A stretch of 64,000 nucleotides of DNA from Shinisaurus crocodilurus (Eukaryota > Chordata > Lepidosauria > Squamata > Shinisauridae): positions 250,089,438 through 250,153,437 of the forward strand of contig CM037879.1 of assembly GCA_021292165.1 (NCBI GenBank). The letters run 5' to 3'. The translations under genes and the position numbers were made by a program. Below are positions 36,061-48,600 of this stretch, piece after piece; the stretch's first letter is position 1, and each line of letters opens with the position of its first letter. A model generated the notes under the pieces. That model saw nothing but the letters and a program-made list of their open reading frames with translations, did no database searches and had not been told where the DNA came from.

Positions 36061-37944
36061 GCAGACCTGATATCAGCTTCTGGCATACTCAGGCAGCCGA
36101 ATGGTTTCAGCGGGGCTGTAGCTTATGTTACATATATATTCTTGTACGTACATGTTCATCTAGCACAACATCTGAAATTATCTCCAGCTTTGTCTAGCTA
36201 AAAACTGTCTAGTTTCTCCTTCTGTTTCCACCTACCAAGGAACTTGCGTGATTTGCCTAAGGATGGAGCAGTTTTGAGTTAACAGCTAGATTTTATCATT
36301 TCAAAAATGGGGGGTGGGGGGTGTTTATCATTGTTCATTTGTTTCTTCCCAGCAACCTTTGGGAGTGCCCCAGGCATAAGTTGAAACCATCTCAGTACCT
36401 GGTAGAGCCTAACCTGAATGTCTGAAGCCTCTTCCCACTGCAGCTAAGCTCAAAGGTAACAGGGGAATTTTTTTTTGGGGGGGGGGAGATGACATCATCA
36501 TCCCTGCTAATAAAGAAAAGTGCTGGTGCTGCGTCCCTGCAAGCCCTGGCTCCACTACACCACTGCATGTGAGCAATCATTTAATCATCACAGTCACAGA
36601 GCTGGTCTCCCTATTTCCATCAGCATACTCCACACAGTGGTTTCCCCATTCCCACCCCCATACTCAGCCTGATGTGCCCACTTGCTTGTCTCTCTTCCTC
36701 CTCTCACCTGCCTACACCCAGTTACTCTAGATTTTGTTCAGCCATTTGCCAGTGTGGGGTGGTAGAGAGGTGGAGAAAGGAGGAAAATTGTAGAATGTGC
36801 ATCCTGATTTAGGCACCCAGCTTTGTTACTATGACAACAGTAGGAGCAGCAGCAACAGAGTCCATTCCAGAGCAGCTACTGATGGGCTCTCAGTGCAACA
36901 TTAAATCCTTTACGGTAACTGTTATCAGCCACTGTCAAGGCACACCACCAGTGACCCATTATGTGTGCATCCCCTGGCTCAGGTCATCCATGTGCCTTCC
37001 AGAACCCAGGAGGATTAGGGCACAGTATGGAATAATATGAAACAAAGAAGCAGGATAATAAAGCACACTGGTGAAAACATGCCAATAAAGCAAAAAATAT
37101 AAATCCTCTCTACCATTCTTACAAACACATTAATGTTCGTTCCTACTAGTTACCACTAATTATCTGCTGGAATTCATTCTAACAATAAAAGAAAAATGAA
37201 AAATTCTAGAACCACATGTGATGGAAAGAGTATTCACAGCTGTCAGCACATAACCCATTTAAGTTTCTAGCTTTCCCAGCCAATGATTACTGCCAGCCAG
37301 AGTCTGCAGCCACATCATTTCCAAGTTCCAGGACAGGTTGTTCTTATGTATACCTTCTCCTCAAGGGCTGCACCACTGTGTTTTTTTTCCAAATAAGAAC
37401 ACAACTTCAATTGTCTTTCTGTAGTAGATCATATCGTCAAAAACTGACTGAGCAGAAGCTAGGGGAGGTGCCCCTTTCACCAATGGAGTCACAAGAATTT
37501 AGCAGTATTTCTTATGCACTACTGGCAAGCATTCACTAGCAGCTGGAAATCTTGGTACTCCAAATACTCCCAGAGTCCCAGCACACAGCCTCAGTACCAG
37601 GGACAGCCCAGGACATTTTGCTGCCTGATTTAGAACAATAAATGGCACCCCCACTTTCAAGTCAAAGTGCATACTATCCGAGGCCAGGCAAGTTATTCTG
37701 GCATCTGAGGTAGAAAATCCCACAAGTGCCTCTCCCATTCCCTGGTGGTAAAAAGAATCAATATGCCTAATGGTAGGGCTGCCTAATGGTAGGGCTGGCC
37801 CTGCTCACACCTGCCTCCAGGTCTAGCCTGGGAGGAAAATAGGAATAAAGCATATGTGTTTGTGTAAGCCTCCCAACTGTCAAGATTTTCCTCAAGTAAC
37901 TCATATTTAAGTGTGTTTGTTTAAACTGTGAAATCATAGAGATA

Positions 37945-37946
<2 letters not shown>
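36061..37946. other. Intron with no recognised gene
   Basis: Nothing assignable was seen apart from short G or T runs (36308-36325 and 36466-36488). Confidence 0.4.

Positions 37947-37978
<32 letters not shown>
37947..37978. repeat. (GT)n microsatellite
   Basis: Sixteen or so GT units. Confidence 0.95.
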
Positions 37979-37980
<2 letters not shown>

Positions 37981-38654
37981 CCTGTCACCATGGCTGCAGA
38001 GAAAAGCTCTCAAACACTGTAGCAGTGTGTTGTATTAGAAAAACATCGGACACTGCATCTCTTTTTTTAAGGATCACAATCTCACGGCTTTGAATCAACC
38101 ATGATTTCTGCATCAATGCGGTTAAAAAAGTGCATCTATATTTAACAGAACTGCAATGATTAGTCAATTAATCAGTTAGATTAATCAATTTAAACCCTTT
38201 TGATTGGCACAGTCTCTAATTAATCAAGCTGCACTTCTTTTTCTTAAACTTTTAATTATTTTTAGCAAAACTCAAGTACAAATGGCTGGTAGTAAGTGCC
38301 ATCTTAGAATAGCCTTGTCCCCTTCACTCACACACAGGAGTATCACTTAATTTAGCAGATTTATTAGCATATACAAAAGAAAATTTAGGGCATGCTTTTC
38401 TGCTGACTTCTAAAGTTGAATCCTAAACACATCTTATTTGAAAATAACAGATGCTACACACATTCACAGAGAACATATTAGTAGCTGCACAAACTGACCC
38501 AGAAGGTTCACAGGGGCATGGGAGCAAGTCTCAACATTATGTGGCTGGACATAACACAAATAAAGTTACGTATACATCTTCACATAATGTCCACATCTGC
38601 CCAACCACACAGCATATTACATGTTTGATGGGGATCCTTGAAAGCCTGAGACTT

Positions 38655-38975
38655 GCCCATAGTTAAACTATGGAATTCACTTCCACAAGAGGTAGTGATG
38701 GCCACCAATTTGGACAGCTTTCAAAGGAGATTGGACAGATTCATGGAGGAGAGGGCTATCAATGGCTACTAGCCCTGACTGGCTATATGCTTCCTCCAGT
38801 ATCAGAGACAGTATGCCTATGTATTCCAGTTGCTGGAGAACATGGGTGGGAAGGTGCTGTTGCACTCATGTCCTGCTTGTGGGATCCCATGGGCAACTGG
38901 TTGGCCACTGTGTGAACAGAATGCTGGACTAGATGGACCCTTGGTCTAAACCAGCATGGCTCTTCTTATGTTCTC
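38655..38975 (+). mobile_element. CR1-like LINE 3' end
   Basis: The forward strand reads an end of CR1 ORF2 (MATNLDSFQRRLDRFMEE in a shifted frame) followed by a 3' UTR with GGACTAGATGGACCCTTGG and CATGGCTCTTCTTATGTTC. It matches, inverted, the repeats at 27350 and 49740. Confidence 0.75.
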
Positions 38976-39002
38976 TCATGCCCCATGATATATAATCCAC
39001 AC

Positions 39003-39629
39003 CAGGGGTGGGAACCAGATTGGTCCCAAGGGCCAGATTGCCTCCTGGGACCAATCTGAGGTGTTTATGTAGATGATGTTATGGAGGGGCCTCTCCCCTC
39101 AAGGCCCCACCCCGATGCCACCCGGCCCCATTCTCCATTCGGAGAGAGGCACAGAGCACAATTTCATTTTCTCTCTCCCTTGCATTGGGCTCAGTACACA
39201 GCCGGCTTTGATATCCCCACATCTTCTCTGATCAAGGAAGATAAGGGAGAAGTGAAGTAGACTCAGCTGGTGCCCTGAGGATCCAGCTGAGTCCCAAACT
39301 GGCTTCAACCCCCTCCCCTTCCCTGAGAAGGAAAGGGGGAAGAGCAGCTGCCTCAGCACTCGGCTGGCTCCTCAAGGTGCTGGCTGAGTGCGCAGATTGC
39401 TTCACTCCTCCCTTGCCCTCCCTGACTGAGGAAGGTGAGGAAGGAGCAAAGTGGACAGAGCCCTTGGCCTTGAGAATCACTCAAGGCCCCAGCACAGTCA
39501 CTCTGCCCCCTCTCCATTTTCGGAGGGGCGGTTGTGGGAATGGAAAGGACCTTTCCTGAGGCACTATGTCCACCAGGCCAGATGGGGTGGCCCAGATTTG
39601 ACCCACGGGCCATAGGTTCCCCATCCATG
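39003..39629. mobile_element. Non-autonomous hAT-like element of about 630 bp
   Basis: Ends CAGGGGTGGGAACC and GGTTCCCCATCCATG are inverted. The interior is GC-rich with no transposase. The flanking 8-bp pair (ATCCACAC and CTCTACAA) matches only partly. Confidence 0.6.
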
Positions 39630-40618
39630 CTCTACAACCTAGGCTGGTGTATGAACTGGCTCTATGGCCCAGTGATTTCAGTGAACCTTCCAAATAAGTG
39701 TGCTTTGAACACACATTTAAATAATGTGAGTCTATTTATCTCAGTTTTTCAGAATTAGAGTCAATTAGGAAAGGATTTTATGTTGTGGATACTCAGTTCA
39801 GTAGCCACGGTTTGTATCTAGATGTCCACTTCATAATCAGACATTATTCTTACAGTGCAATCTTAAGCACATTTACACAGAAATAAGTCCCACTGTGGGC
39901 CAAACTACACACACTCTATGGAGCTCCACAAGGTGTTTTTTTTCCCTTCAAAAAGTGGCAACAGTGAGGTTGAGAGAAGAGAGTAAAATGTCTTTGTCAG
40001 AGAGAGAAGTGAAATGTCTTTTTCCCTTGGTGATTCCCCCATTTAAATCACCCATCTACCCTCCAAAGTTGCAAGTTTCCCTATTAGGGAAACTTTATAG
40101 GCACCAGATGTTCAATGGAACTATTCCCTAGTAAACGTGCTTAGGATTGCTCCTAAGAGGATTGCTACTGTTGATTCTTGATTCATTTCAAGTTCTTGAG
40201 CTCAATATTACCCAAAACAAACAGAATATTTTGTAGAAAGAACTTGACAAAATAGACTTCTTGTGCCTGATTTCTGTCTCCTCCTACTATCATCTCTTTA
40301 ATATACACTACAGATGCTTGTGTGGGAAGCTGGAAGGAAGGTTTAAATGGCTTATTAAATTAAACAAGCTGGTCAGATTCTAGCTTTCAAACAAATGCTA
40401 TATCTGCTTCTGTCCTAATCATACTAACCTGAGTCATGGGGAAATCTGCAGTAAGTAAAACAGGCTGACAAGAAAAAGTGAGATTCACTGACCAATCCTA
40501 TGCATGTTGCTCAGAGGTCAGTCTCACTTTGTTCAATGCAACTTACTTCCAAGTAACCTGGTGCACACGTAACAAGCAGCCATTGGTTTGTAAATCATGG
40601 TTTGTGGTTGGATCTAGG

Positions 40619-40764
40619 CAGTGCTTTTTTTCTGGAGAAAAAGGTACCGGAACTCTTGGATTACATTTCCTTGGGAGTAGATGGTGATTAAATTGTAATG
40701 CAATTAATAGAAGAAAAGGTGCTGGAACTCAGTTCCAGTGAGTTCCACCAGAAAAAAAGCCCTG
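40619..40764. mobile_element. 146-bp hAT-type MITE with perfect 8-bp TSD
   Basis: The left end CAGTGCTTTTTTTCTGG and the right end, inverse CAGGGCTTTTTTTCTGG, are TIRs. GATCTAGG flanks the element at 40611-40618 and 40765-40772. Confidence 0.9.
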
Positions 40765-41360
40765 GATCTAGGTTCAGGTGACACACTCAGCAGGAGGATA
40801 TTGTAGCTTGCTGAGCCAATAGTGGGTTGTGAAGTAAATCAGAAGACGTGGGCATGCTGCAGGCAGTGCACCCAGGCATCCCTGACAACCCATCAGTTTT
40901 TAAAGGTTGTGGAGGACTTCAACCATAGTCATGCAACAGAAGATATAAAAGAAAGGAATGGAAACATTTGGCAGTAGTGCTTTGCTAAAGATGCACATGG
41001 CTTTGAAGCTTTTTAAACCCAATTTTTGACTTGCCAAAATATTTTGTGCAGTTTGGGTTTGGGTTTTGACTTCAAGCTCACCATGGAAAGTAAATTTCAA
41101 TACTGTATGCATGAATATTCACAAAAATTAAATTTACACATGCAAGTATTTAAGCCAAAATTATCTTGCTTTTTCATTCAGCAATGGAACAGAATCAATA
41201 CTTTATGACCCAATCAACCATAGTGAAGAACCAGGGCTGAAGTTTGAATATTGTCAACTGATCCAGTTCATAAAAATCTGCAAAATCAGATCAACAGAAG
41301 GAAGCTGAGATAACTGTAAGTATGCCATAAGTAGAAACACAGAGCATTTAATACACTGGG

Positions 41361-41486
41361 TTGGATCCAGACTAAGTTAGTCATGTTTTAGTCCCATTAA
41401 AATCAATTGACCTCAATTTAGTCATGGCCAATTTGTCCAGTTGGTTTCAATGGGCCATAAGCATAACTAACTTGGTCTGGATCCAA
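41361..41486. mobile_element. Palindromic MITE
   Basis: TTGGATCCAGACTAAGTTAG at the left is inverse to the right end (reverse complement TTGGATCCAGACCAAGTTAG). Inner CCCATTAAAATCAATTG / TTGGTTTCAATGGGC sequence is also symmetric. Confidence 0.7.
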
Positions 41487-41945
41487 GTTCTAACCCATTG
41501 TCTGTCCCTAAATCAAACACTATGTCTGCATTTTTCAAATAACAATACTTTTATTTGAAAAAAATAGCAGATGTATTGCTGGACGGTGATGCACATTACT
41601 GTAAATTCTTTAAATGGTGCCCTGTGATATATTTTGTTGTCTACATTTAGGCTTTGGGCAAGATACATTAGCATGGTGAGAGAAAATGTGAGTTACTAAG
41701 TCTTATACTGTACTCTTCTACATCCAAAGCCACCATTCTTTTGAAGAAAATGTTCTAGGAATACCAATCTTGCTGCATCACTAGTCTGCACAAAATAATT
41801 ATTAAATCAAGTGTTTATCTGCAGCTTCCTCTTCTTCATCATCTTCAACAGACTTGCCGATTGTCTTACAATGTAAGCTAGAAAAGAAGTGTTCTGGATA
41901 TAACCTTCCCCATATCATTTAGTGTGATGTAAAATGAGATATCAT

Positions 41946-42111
41946 AGATTTCATAGATCATAGAGTTGGAAGGAGCCTACAAGGCTATCGAGTCCAACCC
42001 CCTGCTCAATGCAGGAAACTAGAGGAGGGGTCTCCCATCCAAGTAATAACCAGGCCTGACCCTGCTTAGCTTTCCACACTCAGACAAGCTGAGCCAGCGT
42101 AAGCCACAGGC
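41946..42111 (-). mobile_element. 5S rRNA-derived SINE with CR1-like tail (copy B, full length)
   Basis: On the minus strand it starts GCCTGTGGCTTACG, similar to the 5' end of 5S rRNA. It contains AAGCTAAGCAGGGTCAGGCC and TATTACTTGGATGGGAGACC (5S A box to C box), then CTCCTCTAGTTTCCTGCATT, a GGGTTGGACTCGAT CR1-like tail and a TCTATGAAATCTATGAT end. A 9-bp duplication AGATATCAT at 41937-41945 and 42112-42120 brackets it, so this is a retrotransposed copy. Confidence 0.9.
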
Positions 42112-42120
42112 AGATATCAT

Positions 42121-45014
42121 ATCAGTTCCTTGTGAAGCTTGTAAAAAGTCACAAGTGGTTCCAAGTAGCTTTTTTGAAAATTGAGCCTGTATCGGATGGT
42201 TCTAAATTTTATTCAGCAGGAAAAGTACATGACCATTTGGGGGGGAAAGGAAATAACTTGCTCTCTGTCAAATGTTCTAGTGTCATTATCCTTGCTGGAC
42301 TATACAGGGGAATACTAAAGGTACTGTCCAGCACCCTTCTCCTTTCCCAAATATAGTAATAACAAAACAAGGGACCCAAAATGATCTCCAGATGCCAAAA
42401 GTCTGCATCCCGCCCTACTACAAGCAAATCATTATGTAGCATTTACTAACCCATTCTTTTTTCACATGCTGCTGCTACTCATACCACAAAAAAGATGGAT
42501 ATAGTTACGCTTGCAAAAGGAGTTGCTGTGAGGTGTGGGAATTATTTAAAATCCTCTAGGCAAGTGCACTACACAGCAAGATGTCAGGCTGAAATAAAGG
42601 GGGGGGGGAAGATGGAGAGAGCAGTAAATATCATGGATTCTTGCTGAAAATAAATGGACAGCTAAAACATGGCAGGGACATGGAGTCTAGTTGAGTTAAA
42701 GATGCCCCCTGCAGAGAGAGAGATGCTGCAGACACTGCAGGGACAAACTTTTTAAAAAGGGACTTTAAAACCCAGAACGAAAAGTTTTGGAGCCCATCTT
42801 CAGTACCTCAGACAAGGATAGTAGCCTGAATTTGCCTAGCTTGATCACAGTGAATGAGTGGTCAGGGCCTTTGGCAAAATATTGTTAATGTTCTTTCAAT
42901 AGCTGTGGATGGTGCAGAGCATGGGCAATTCATCTGTAGGGGTGAGGTCTCAAACCTATGCTTTGCAGGCTGTGTATTTGAGGGAGAAACAGCAGTTTGG
43001 CATTTGAGAGGAGGAAAAAGAGAGCCAAGACTTGAGCTGGAGTCAACTGAACTGGGGTTCTCTCAGATTCTCTCTGGGAATCTGTTGCTATCTGCTTACA
43101 GGTGTGTGCATTTGCCAGCAGCACTGTGCTCTTCATACATATTTGTAAATAAAGCAAATTTTACAAAGACATTATGAATGGGTTTGTATGATCAGCACAG
43201 CTGAAACAAGCCATGGTGGCTTGTTTAAGCTGCAGCGCATGCCAGGTGCCATTTGCCTAATTACCTGCCCAGGCGCGGCTTGTCATGTCATCCGAACCCA
43301 GGCAGCAAGGCTTGTTGGAGTGGGAAGCAACCCTCCAATAACCCAACAACAGTCTGTGAACATGTGAACCAGGCCTATAAGCTCCAATGCTGTCCCACCC
43401 AAAGGAAACTGAGCCATTATTCTCCATTTTGGTAAAATCAGATTGTGTAAAATGTTTTCCCTTTGAAATAAATATCTTTCACTGTCTTAATCCTAAAGGT
43501 TTTGCAAACAGTAATATTTATCTGCCCTATGGAATAGCAAGTGAAATAATGTATTTAAATACTATAAAAGCACAATATAAATGCTATGTATTACTATTAC
43601 TATTACTACAGCTTCTACTTCATTCAGATTGATTGCATTCCAGGTGGAAAGGAGCTAAATCTTCTGGAATCCTTTGTGAGAGAAACATCAATCAAATGAG
43701 TCCAATCCTCTTCCCCAAGAACATCCTTTAAAAAATAAAATTATCTCCTCTGTTGCCTTTCTTTTTCCCTGTCAGGCTGCTGTTCCAAGGATCACTACCC
43801 TACCCTTTTCAACAACAGAAAAAAATGAGTTGCTGTCTGCAGAGGGAAAGGTTCTTGCCAGAATGTGATTTGCCTTATTTTCTGCAAGCAAAAGCAGGAA
43901 TGGGAATTGTCCAAATTAAGCTGCTTGATTACAAAAATTAATCTTGTCACTTAGTGTCCCTGTTCCACAGAACAGGGCCTTTGATTAGCCTCCTTGTTTC
44001 AGAATATTACAAGCAGAAGGCAATTTTCCAGACAAGGTTGGGAGAGGGTGAGTGTGAAGGGGACAAGGCCGGCCAGCTGATGCCAAAGCCCAAGACGTTC
44101 AGCAGATGATACAGGCCATCCGTCAGAATGAAAAGCTATCAGTGAACATAACCAAGAGAAACACAATGTTTTCAGTTCTTACCAAAAAATCTATACAGCA
44201 GAGGCATCATCAATGCTTGGCCTTATGGTTTTGCAATACACAAGAGCTACCACAATTAAAGTATCACCTTATTCCTAGCGATGTCACCATCATATCTTTG
44301 GGCCCAGAAACACAAGCTTTGGGGGCTCATAATGATCGCCTCAGATACTAGCTGAGCATTATAACCCTGAAATCTTCTCTTGTCTTGGCTTTTAATCTCA
44401 GCCCTCTTCCCCACACACTGATCCCAAAAGCTGCCTCCCCTCTACCCTCCCATCCCACTTACTGGACTGGTGGCAATAAGCTGCACCAAGCAGAAAAAGG
44501 GAAGGGAGACAGCTTTTCCTCACACCCCACCAGTCTTCTTCTGTGTCTTGCCTTACTGCTACACAGCACACTGGTCCAGGTTGCAAGAATCCCCTGGGAA
44601 GAATATCAGCAGACCTTCAGGAAACTACATTTCTCAGTGCCTGCAGCCTGGTTTAGCATACCACTATGCAACACAGCAGGTGCTGGAGAGGAAAGGGGAG
44701 GCAGGAGAGACCTCCTTCCTTCCAAATGCTTGCCAATGCTGGAGTGCCACTGCCACTGCTACGACCAGGATGAGGTGAGCTATTTGTTCCAGCTTTGGAT
44801 TGGCTCAAAAACATTATCTAAGCTCTTCCAATGTTTTTCAGAATATCTCGGATTTCTGAGTTAATCCAAGGTGAGTTTGGGAGAGCAGGCCTATCTGATC
44901 TAAGTTTAAGATCCTATCTGATCCAAGTTTATGCAGCATAAATGTTAACATTCATATGAAGCTGCTGGGGTCATCTGTAGCTTTGGAGTTGGGTGTCACC
45001 AATGTGTGATCAAT

Positions 45015-45020
<6 letters not shown>
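42121..45020. other. Intron with no recognised gene
   Basis: No exon is recognised. A worn MIR-like 3' end (ATATAAATGCTATGTATTAC) is near 43576. The open stretch at 44385-44864 has no familiar motif. Confidence 0.4.

Positions 45021-45053
<33 letters not shown>
45021..45053. repeat. (AG)n microsatellite
   Basis: Sixteen or so AG units. Confidence 0.95.
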
Positions 45054-45056
<3 letters not shown>

Positions 45057-45219
45057 TTAACCAAGCATTCAGGAGCAGCTCTCTGAGACATTGTTCTGAG
45101 ACAATGTCTGGATGCTGCGGTTAAATAGATGAGGGAGAACACATTGAACTTAAATCATGAAGCTGAAGGTGATGGTGGTAGGGAATGACCTTGATGTGGA
45201 GTAGATAAGCCTGCCTTAG

Positions 45220-45616
45220 ATGGGTTCACTGTTACCCTATCTATTCAGGTAAGATGCATGGGGTTCTTCTGGACCCAGGCCTGCTACTTGAAAAGCAGGT
45301 TGAAGTTGTTGCTAATGGTGCCTTCCTCCACTGCACCTAGTGTGGTGTCTGTTGTCCTTTCTGGATAAGGCAGACCTTGCTATGCTGATCTATGCTTCTA
45401 TGACTTCCAGACTTGATTACTGCAGTGTAGTCTATGTAGGGCTAACCCTTGAAGATGATTCACTCCAGCTGGTGCAGAATGCAGCTGAGTATCTCCTATC
45501 AGTTGTTCAGAGATGTACATCTATTAATCCTGTTCTGTGCCAGTTGCACAATCTGCTCCCAGGCCCAATTTTAACCTTTAAAGCCCTTCACAGCCTAGGA
45601 CTCACAAACCTTAAGG
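45220..45616 (+). mobile_element. L2-like LINE ORF2 fragment
   Basis: The forward frame reads ASMTSRLDYCSVVYVGL and LQLVQNAAEYLLSV, then LCQLHNLLPGPILTFKALHS. These are typical of the L2 ORF2 region downstream of the RT core. A palindromic MITE ends it at 45617. Confidence 0.8.
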
Positions 45617-45750
45617 CAGGGGTGGGCAACCTGTGGCCCTCCAGATGTTCCTGGACTACAACTCCCATCATTCTCAACCACTGGTGATGCTGGCTGGTGC
45701 TGATGGGAGTTGGAGTCCAACATCTGGAGGCCACAGGTTGCCCAGCCCTG
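45617..45750. mobile_element. Palindromic hAT-type MITE
   Basis: CAGGGGTGGGCAACCTGTGG at the left is inverse to the right end. Flanks CCTTAAGG and CCGTAAGG match at 7 of 8 positions and have a central TA. Confidence 0.9.
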
Positions 45751-45779
45751 CCGTAAGGATTGCCTTTCCCTATTTATTG

Positions 45780-46210
45780 ATTTGATTCATTCATTCATTG
45801 ATTCATTCATTCGATTTGTACCCTGCCTTTCCACCAAGAAAATGGCGCTCAAGGCTGCTAACAATCATAGAAACCTAAAAAACCTAAAAAAAATTAAAAA
45901 GATAAAAACTGGGTTAAAAACAATAATACAATATTATAATATACAATATAATAAAGCAATTAAAAATACAGATAAAACACACCAAAATTACAGAATAAAA
46001 ACAACACCCAACCCAATAGATCAGTTTACATGCTGCAGGCCTGCTTGAACAGAAACATCTTTGCCTATTGGCGGAAGGACAACAGAGAGGGAGCCAACCT
46101 AGCCTCCCTCCAAAGGGAGTTCCATAACCTGGGAGCAGCCACCAAGAAGGCCCTTTCTTGTGTCACCTCCAATGCACATAGGTCTGCCAGTTGAGGTCTA
46201 ATCAACACGC
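45780..46210 (-). mobile_element. LINE 3' end, antisense (L2-like)
   Basis: GTACCCTGCCTTTCC, an A-rich centre and GGAGTTCCATAACCTGGG appear in the order of an antisense LINE 3' region. It parallels 3730-4130. Assignment is tentative. Confidence 0.45.
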
Positions 46211-46686
46211 ATTGTTAACTATCTGTTGGGAACTCACCCAAGAGACTCATCCCACAAGAGTCTGCTCCTGACTCTGTGGCCCAGCAACAGGCTGGCTGCC
46301 CTAGCAACAGAGCCAACAACACAGGTGGGAGGAAAGGCTCAGTTGCTATAGCAACAGATGTTGCCTCCTTTGCCTCCAGTCCTGGATGTCTCACAGGGGG
46401 TGGGGTAGGGATATCTGTCAAGCTTTCTAGCACACATTTAAAAACAGCCAGGCTAAGGTTGGGGAGAATTTCCCTACAGCTCTCCCTGGGTATGCAGAGA
46501 CATTGCTCCATTACATTCAACAGGGGGAAATTAAAAGGCCAGCTGAGCTGCCTGACAATTCTTCTCCATCTCAAGAATATGAGGACTTGCAAAGCTCGCC
46601 TCTCCTTTGAGGTGGGCTATAATGCGCCTCCAAGTTTTTTTCCAAGGCTGACTTTGGAGAACAGCGGTGCTGCCATTTCTGTAAGG

Positions 46687-46824
46687 CAGGGATGAGGAAA
46701 GTGTGGCCCTCAAGATGTTGTTGAACTGCACCTGCCATCAGCCCTAGCCAGCATGGCCAATGATGAGGAATGATGGGAGCTGCAGTCCAACAACGTCTGG
46801 AGAGCCACATGTCCCCCATCCCTG
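46687..46824. mobile_element. Palindromic hAT-type MITE
   Basis: CAGGGATGAGGAAAGTGTGG at the left and its inverse at the right. Flanks CTGTAAGG and CTATAGGG agree at 6 of 8 positions. Confidence 0.85.
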
Positions 46825-46829
46825 CTATA

Positions 46830-47310
46830 GGGCAAATATTAAATGACTCTGTCATCTTATTACATTCTAATACAAGGTTCCAGGGCTGAAAAAACAAATC
46901 AGTTTATTTTCTGAAACCTGTCAAAACAAATTAAGAAAGAAACTCCACACATTCAATTAAAATTATAATCTTCAACCATTTTAAAAGCATGCTAGAGGTA
47001 GGAAAGCTAATTTTATTGTTCTGATTTAGATTACACTTTTCACTGAAATAAATGTTTTGTGTTATGACTTTAAAATGCCTATTGTCAAACACTTATCGTT
47101 ATGTTGAACCTTTTCGAAAATCATATTTGCGCTCTCTTCAAATTGTGAAAATTAGTAATTAGACAATTAAGTAGATGGATATCCCATGAGTAATACTCAG
47201 AATAATTTGATTTCTCTTGTTATTACTACAAACTATTGCAGTAGAGTAGAATGTGTATGAGAACTACTTTATTATTTCTTACAGCGAACTGTTTTTAGCG
47301 CATATTCACT
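46830..47310. other. AT-rich single-copy-looking intron
   Basis: No repeat or gene is recognised. It contains homeodomain-like ATTA motifs, but these are expected by chance in such AT-rich DNA. Confidence 0.35.
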
Positions 47311-47311
47311 A

Positions 47312-47570
47312 TTTTCCATGGGCTGGATCCAGGACCTGTCTTCTACAAGAGGAAGGGAACTTCTGTGACAGGTCACTCTGTAGAAGGTCCCTCTGCCCAG
47401 TTTTGGGGGATCCCCCCTCCTCCCACACCACAGCTCAGCCCATTCAGCTGTGTCTCCTCTCTGTGTAGTATTTACAAGGGACTAGAGGGGCTGCAATAGG
47501 AACAAGGGGGTGGGGAAGTCCACTTCCACCAGCATAGTTGATCTAGCATAACTCTGGATCCAACCCCATG
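47312..47570. mobile_element. TIR-bounded MITE-like element
   Basis: GGCTGGATCCAGGACC at the left and CTCTGGATCCAACCC at the right are inverted. The ends resemble those of the palindrome at 41361. The interior is CT-rich. Confidence 0.5.
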
Positions 47571-47712
47571 AATTTACAAATGCTTATTTCTTACTTTACT
47601 TCTGAGAATGGTCAAGCCATGAAACATGTTAATCAACAATGTTCACAAAGCAATGCATGAGCTTTGGGATAGCTGAAACTGATGTAGATAAAATTTGAAT
47701 GAGTAATACGTC

Positions 47713-47901
47713 ATTAGTAGAATGTGTGGAGCAATTGAAAACTGTGCAAATTAATCAATACACGATCAGATTGCAATCAGACAGCAGGTTCCCATATTCA
47801 GGTCAGTGGTATAGCACTAAACCACAAGCACCAAGGAAGTCCCTGAGAAACAGAGGAACCTGGTCTCACTGGATTCTTGCATGTTTTTGCTTCAAAGCTT
47901 G
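47713..47901. repeat. 189-bp direct repeat, unit 1
   Basis: Matches 50856-51044 with three substitutions and no gaps. This unit has ordinary intron on both sides and is probably the source. Confidence 0.9.
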
Positions 47902-48441
47902 GTGGGCATATTTGGTTCAGACTCTGATTTAAATTAAATAAACATTCAGGAAGGAAGAATATATGACTGCCAGGTATGCAAAATTATATTTCCATGCCGA
48001 TTACATGAATTGAATTCCAGAAGAGTGATGTTTCTAAATATCTTTTCACTTCTAGTCCTTCTCCTTGCCATGACAGTCACAAAGAGTAATAATGCAGTGC
48101 TATGATCTGGATCTGGAATTCTATTACCTAGGTTCAGTCTAAGGGTCCTAATGCCAGTGCATGAATTTAAAGTTAGTGGCAGGATAACAAATAAGGATGT
48201 GGCCCCCATTAAGTGGTCACTTTTTGTTACATTAACTACGGTACTTGGGCAGTGGTTAAGCCAACTGAAAAACACAGGGCCTATTCACTCTTCTTTACTG
48301 CTGGAATTTCCATCAGAAGAGTTAGCATTTCCCCAGCGGTAGCTTAGTATTGCTTTGAAACATTTAACCATTACTGCAAGGTCTTCTAGAAATTTCTCAT
48401 GTTCCCAGCACCCCAATGTTAAAGAAGCAGTCAGACATTTA

Positions 48442-48600
48442 TGGCACAATCCTATGCATGCTTAAATAGAAAAAAGTCCTACAACTCCCAGCATTCCCCA
48501 GCCACCCAGCCATGCTTTTGCTTGCTTTTCTTCTTTTTGGGTGTGTGTGGGTGTGTGTGTGTGGGTGTGTGTGTGTCTAAACATGCATAGGAATACATCC
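48442..48600. mobile_element. Harbinger-type MITE with GT-rich expansion
   Basis: TGGCACAATCCTATGCATG at the left and ACATGCATAGGAATACATCC at the right are inverted, with TTA at 48439-48441 and 48601-48603. A GT/GGTG microsatellite (about 48539-48576) has expanded inside one arm. Confidence 0.65.

Noticed and set aside
44385..44864. 159-codon plus-strand gene
   Set aside because: No domain, no splice context and no conservation evidence. Likely chance.
46830..47310. Conserved enhancer
   Set aside because: The sequence is AT-rich and free of recognised repeats, but conservation cannot be judged from one sequence.
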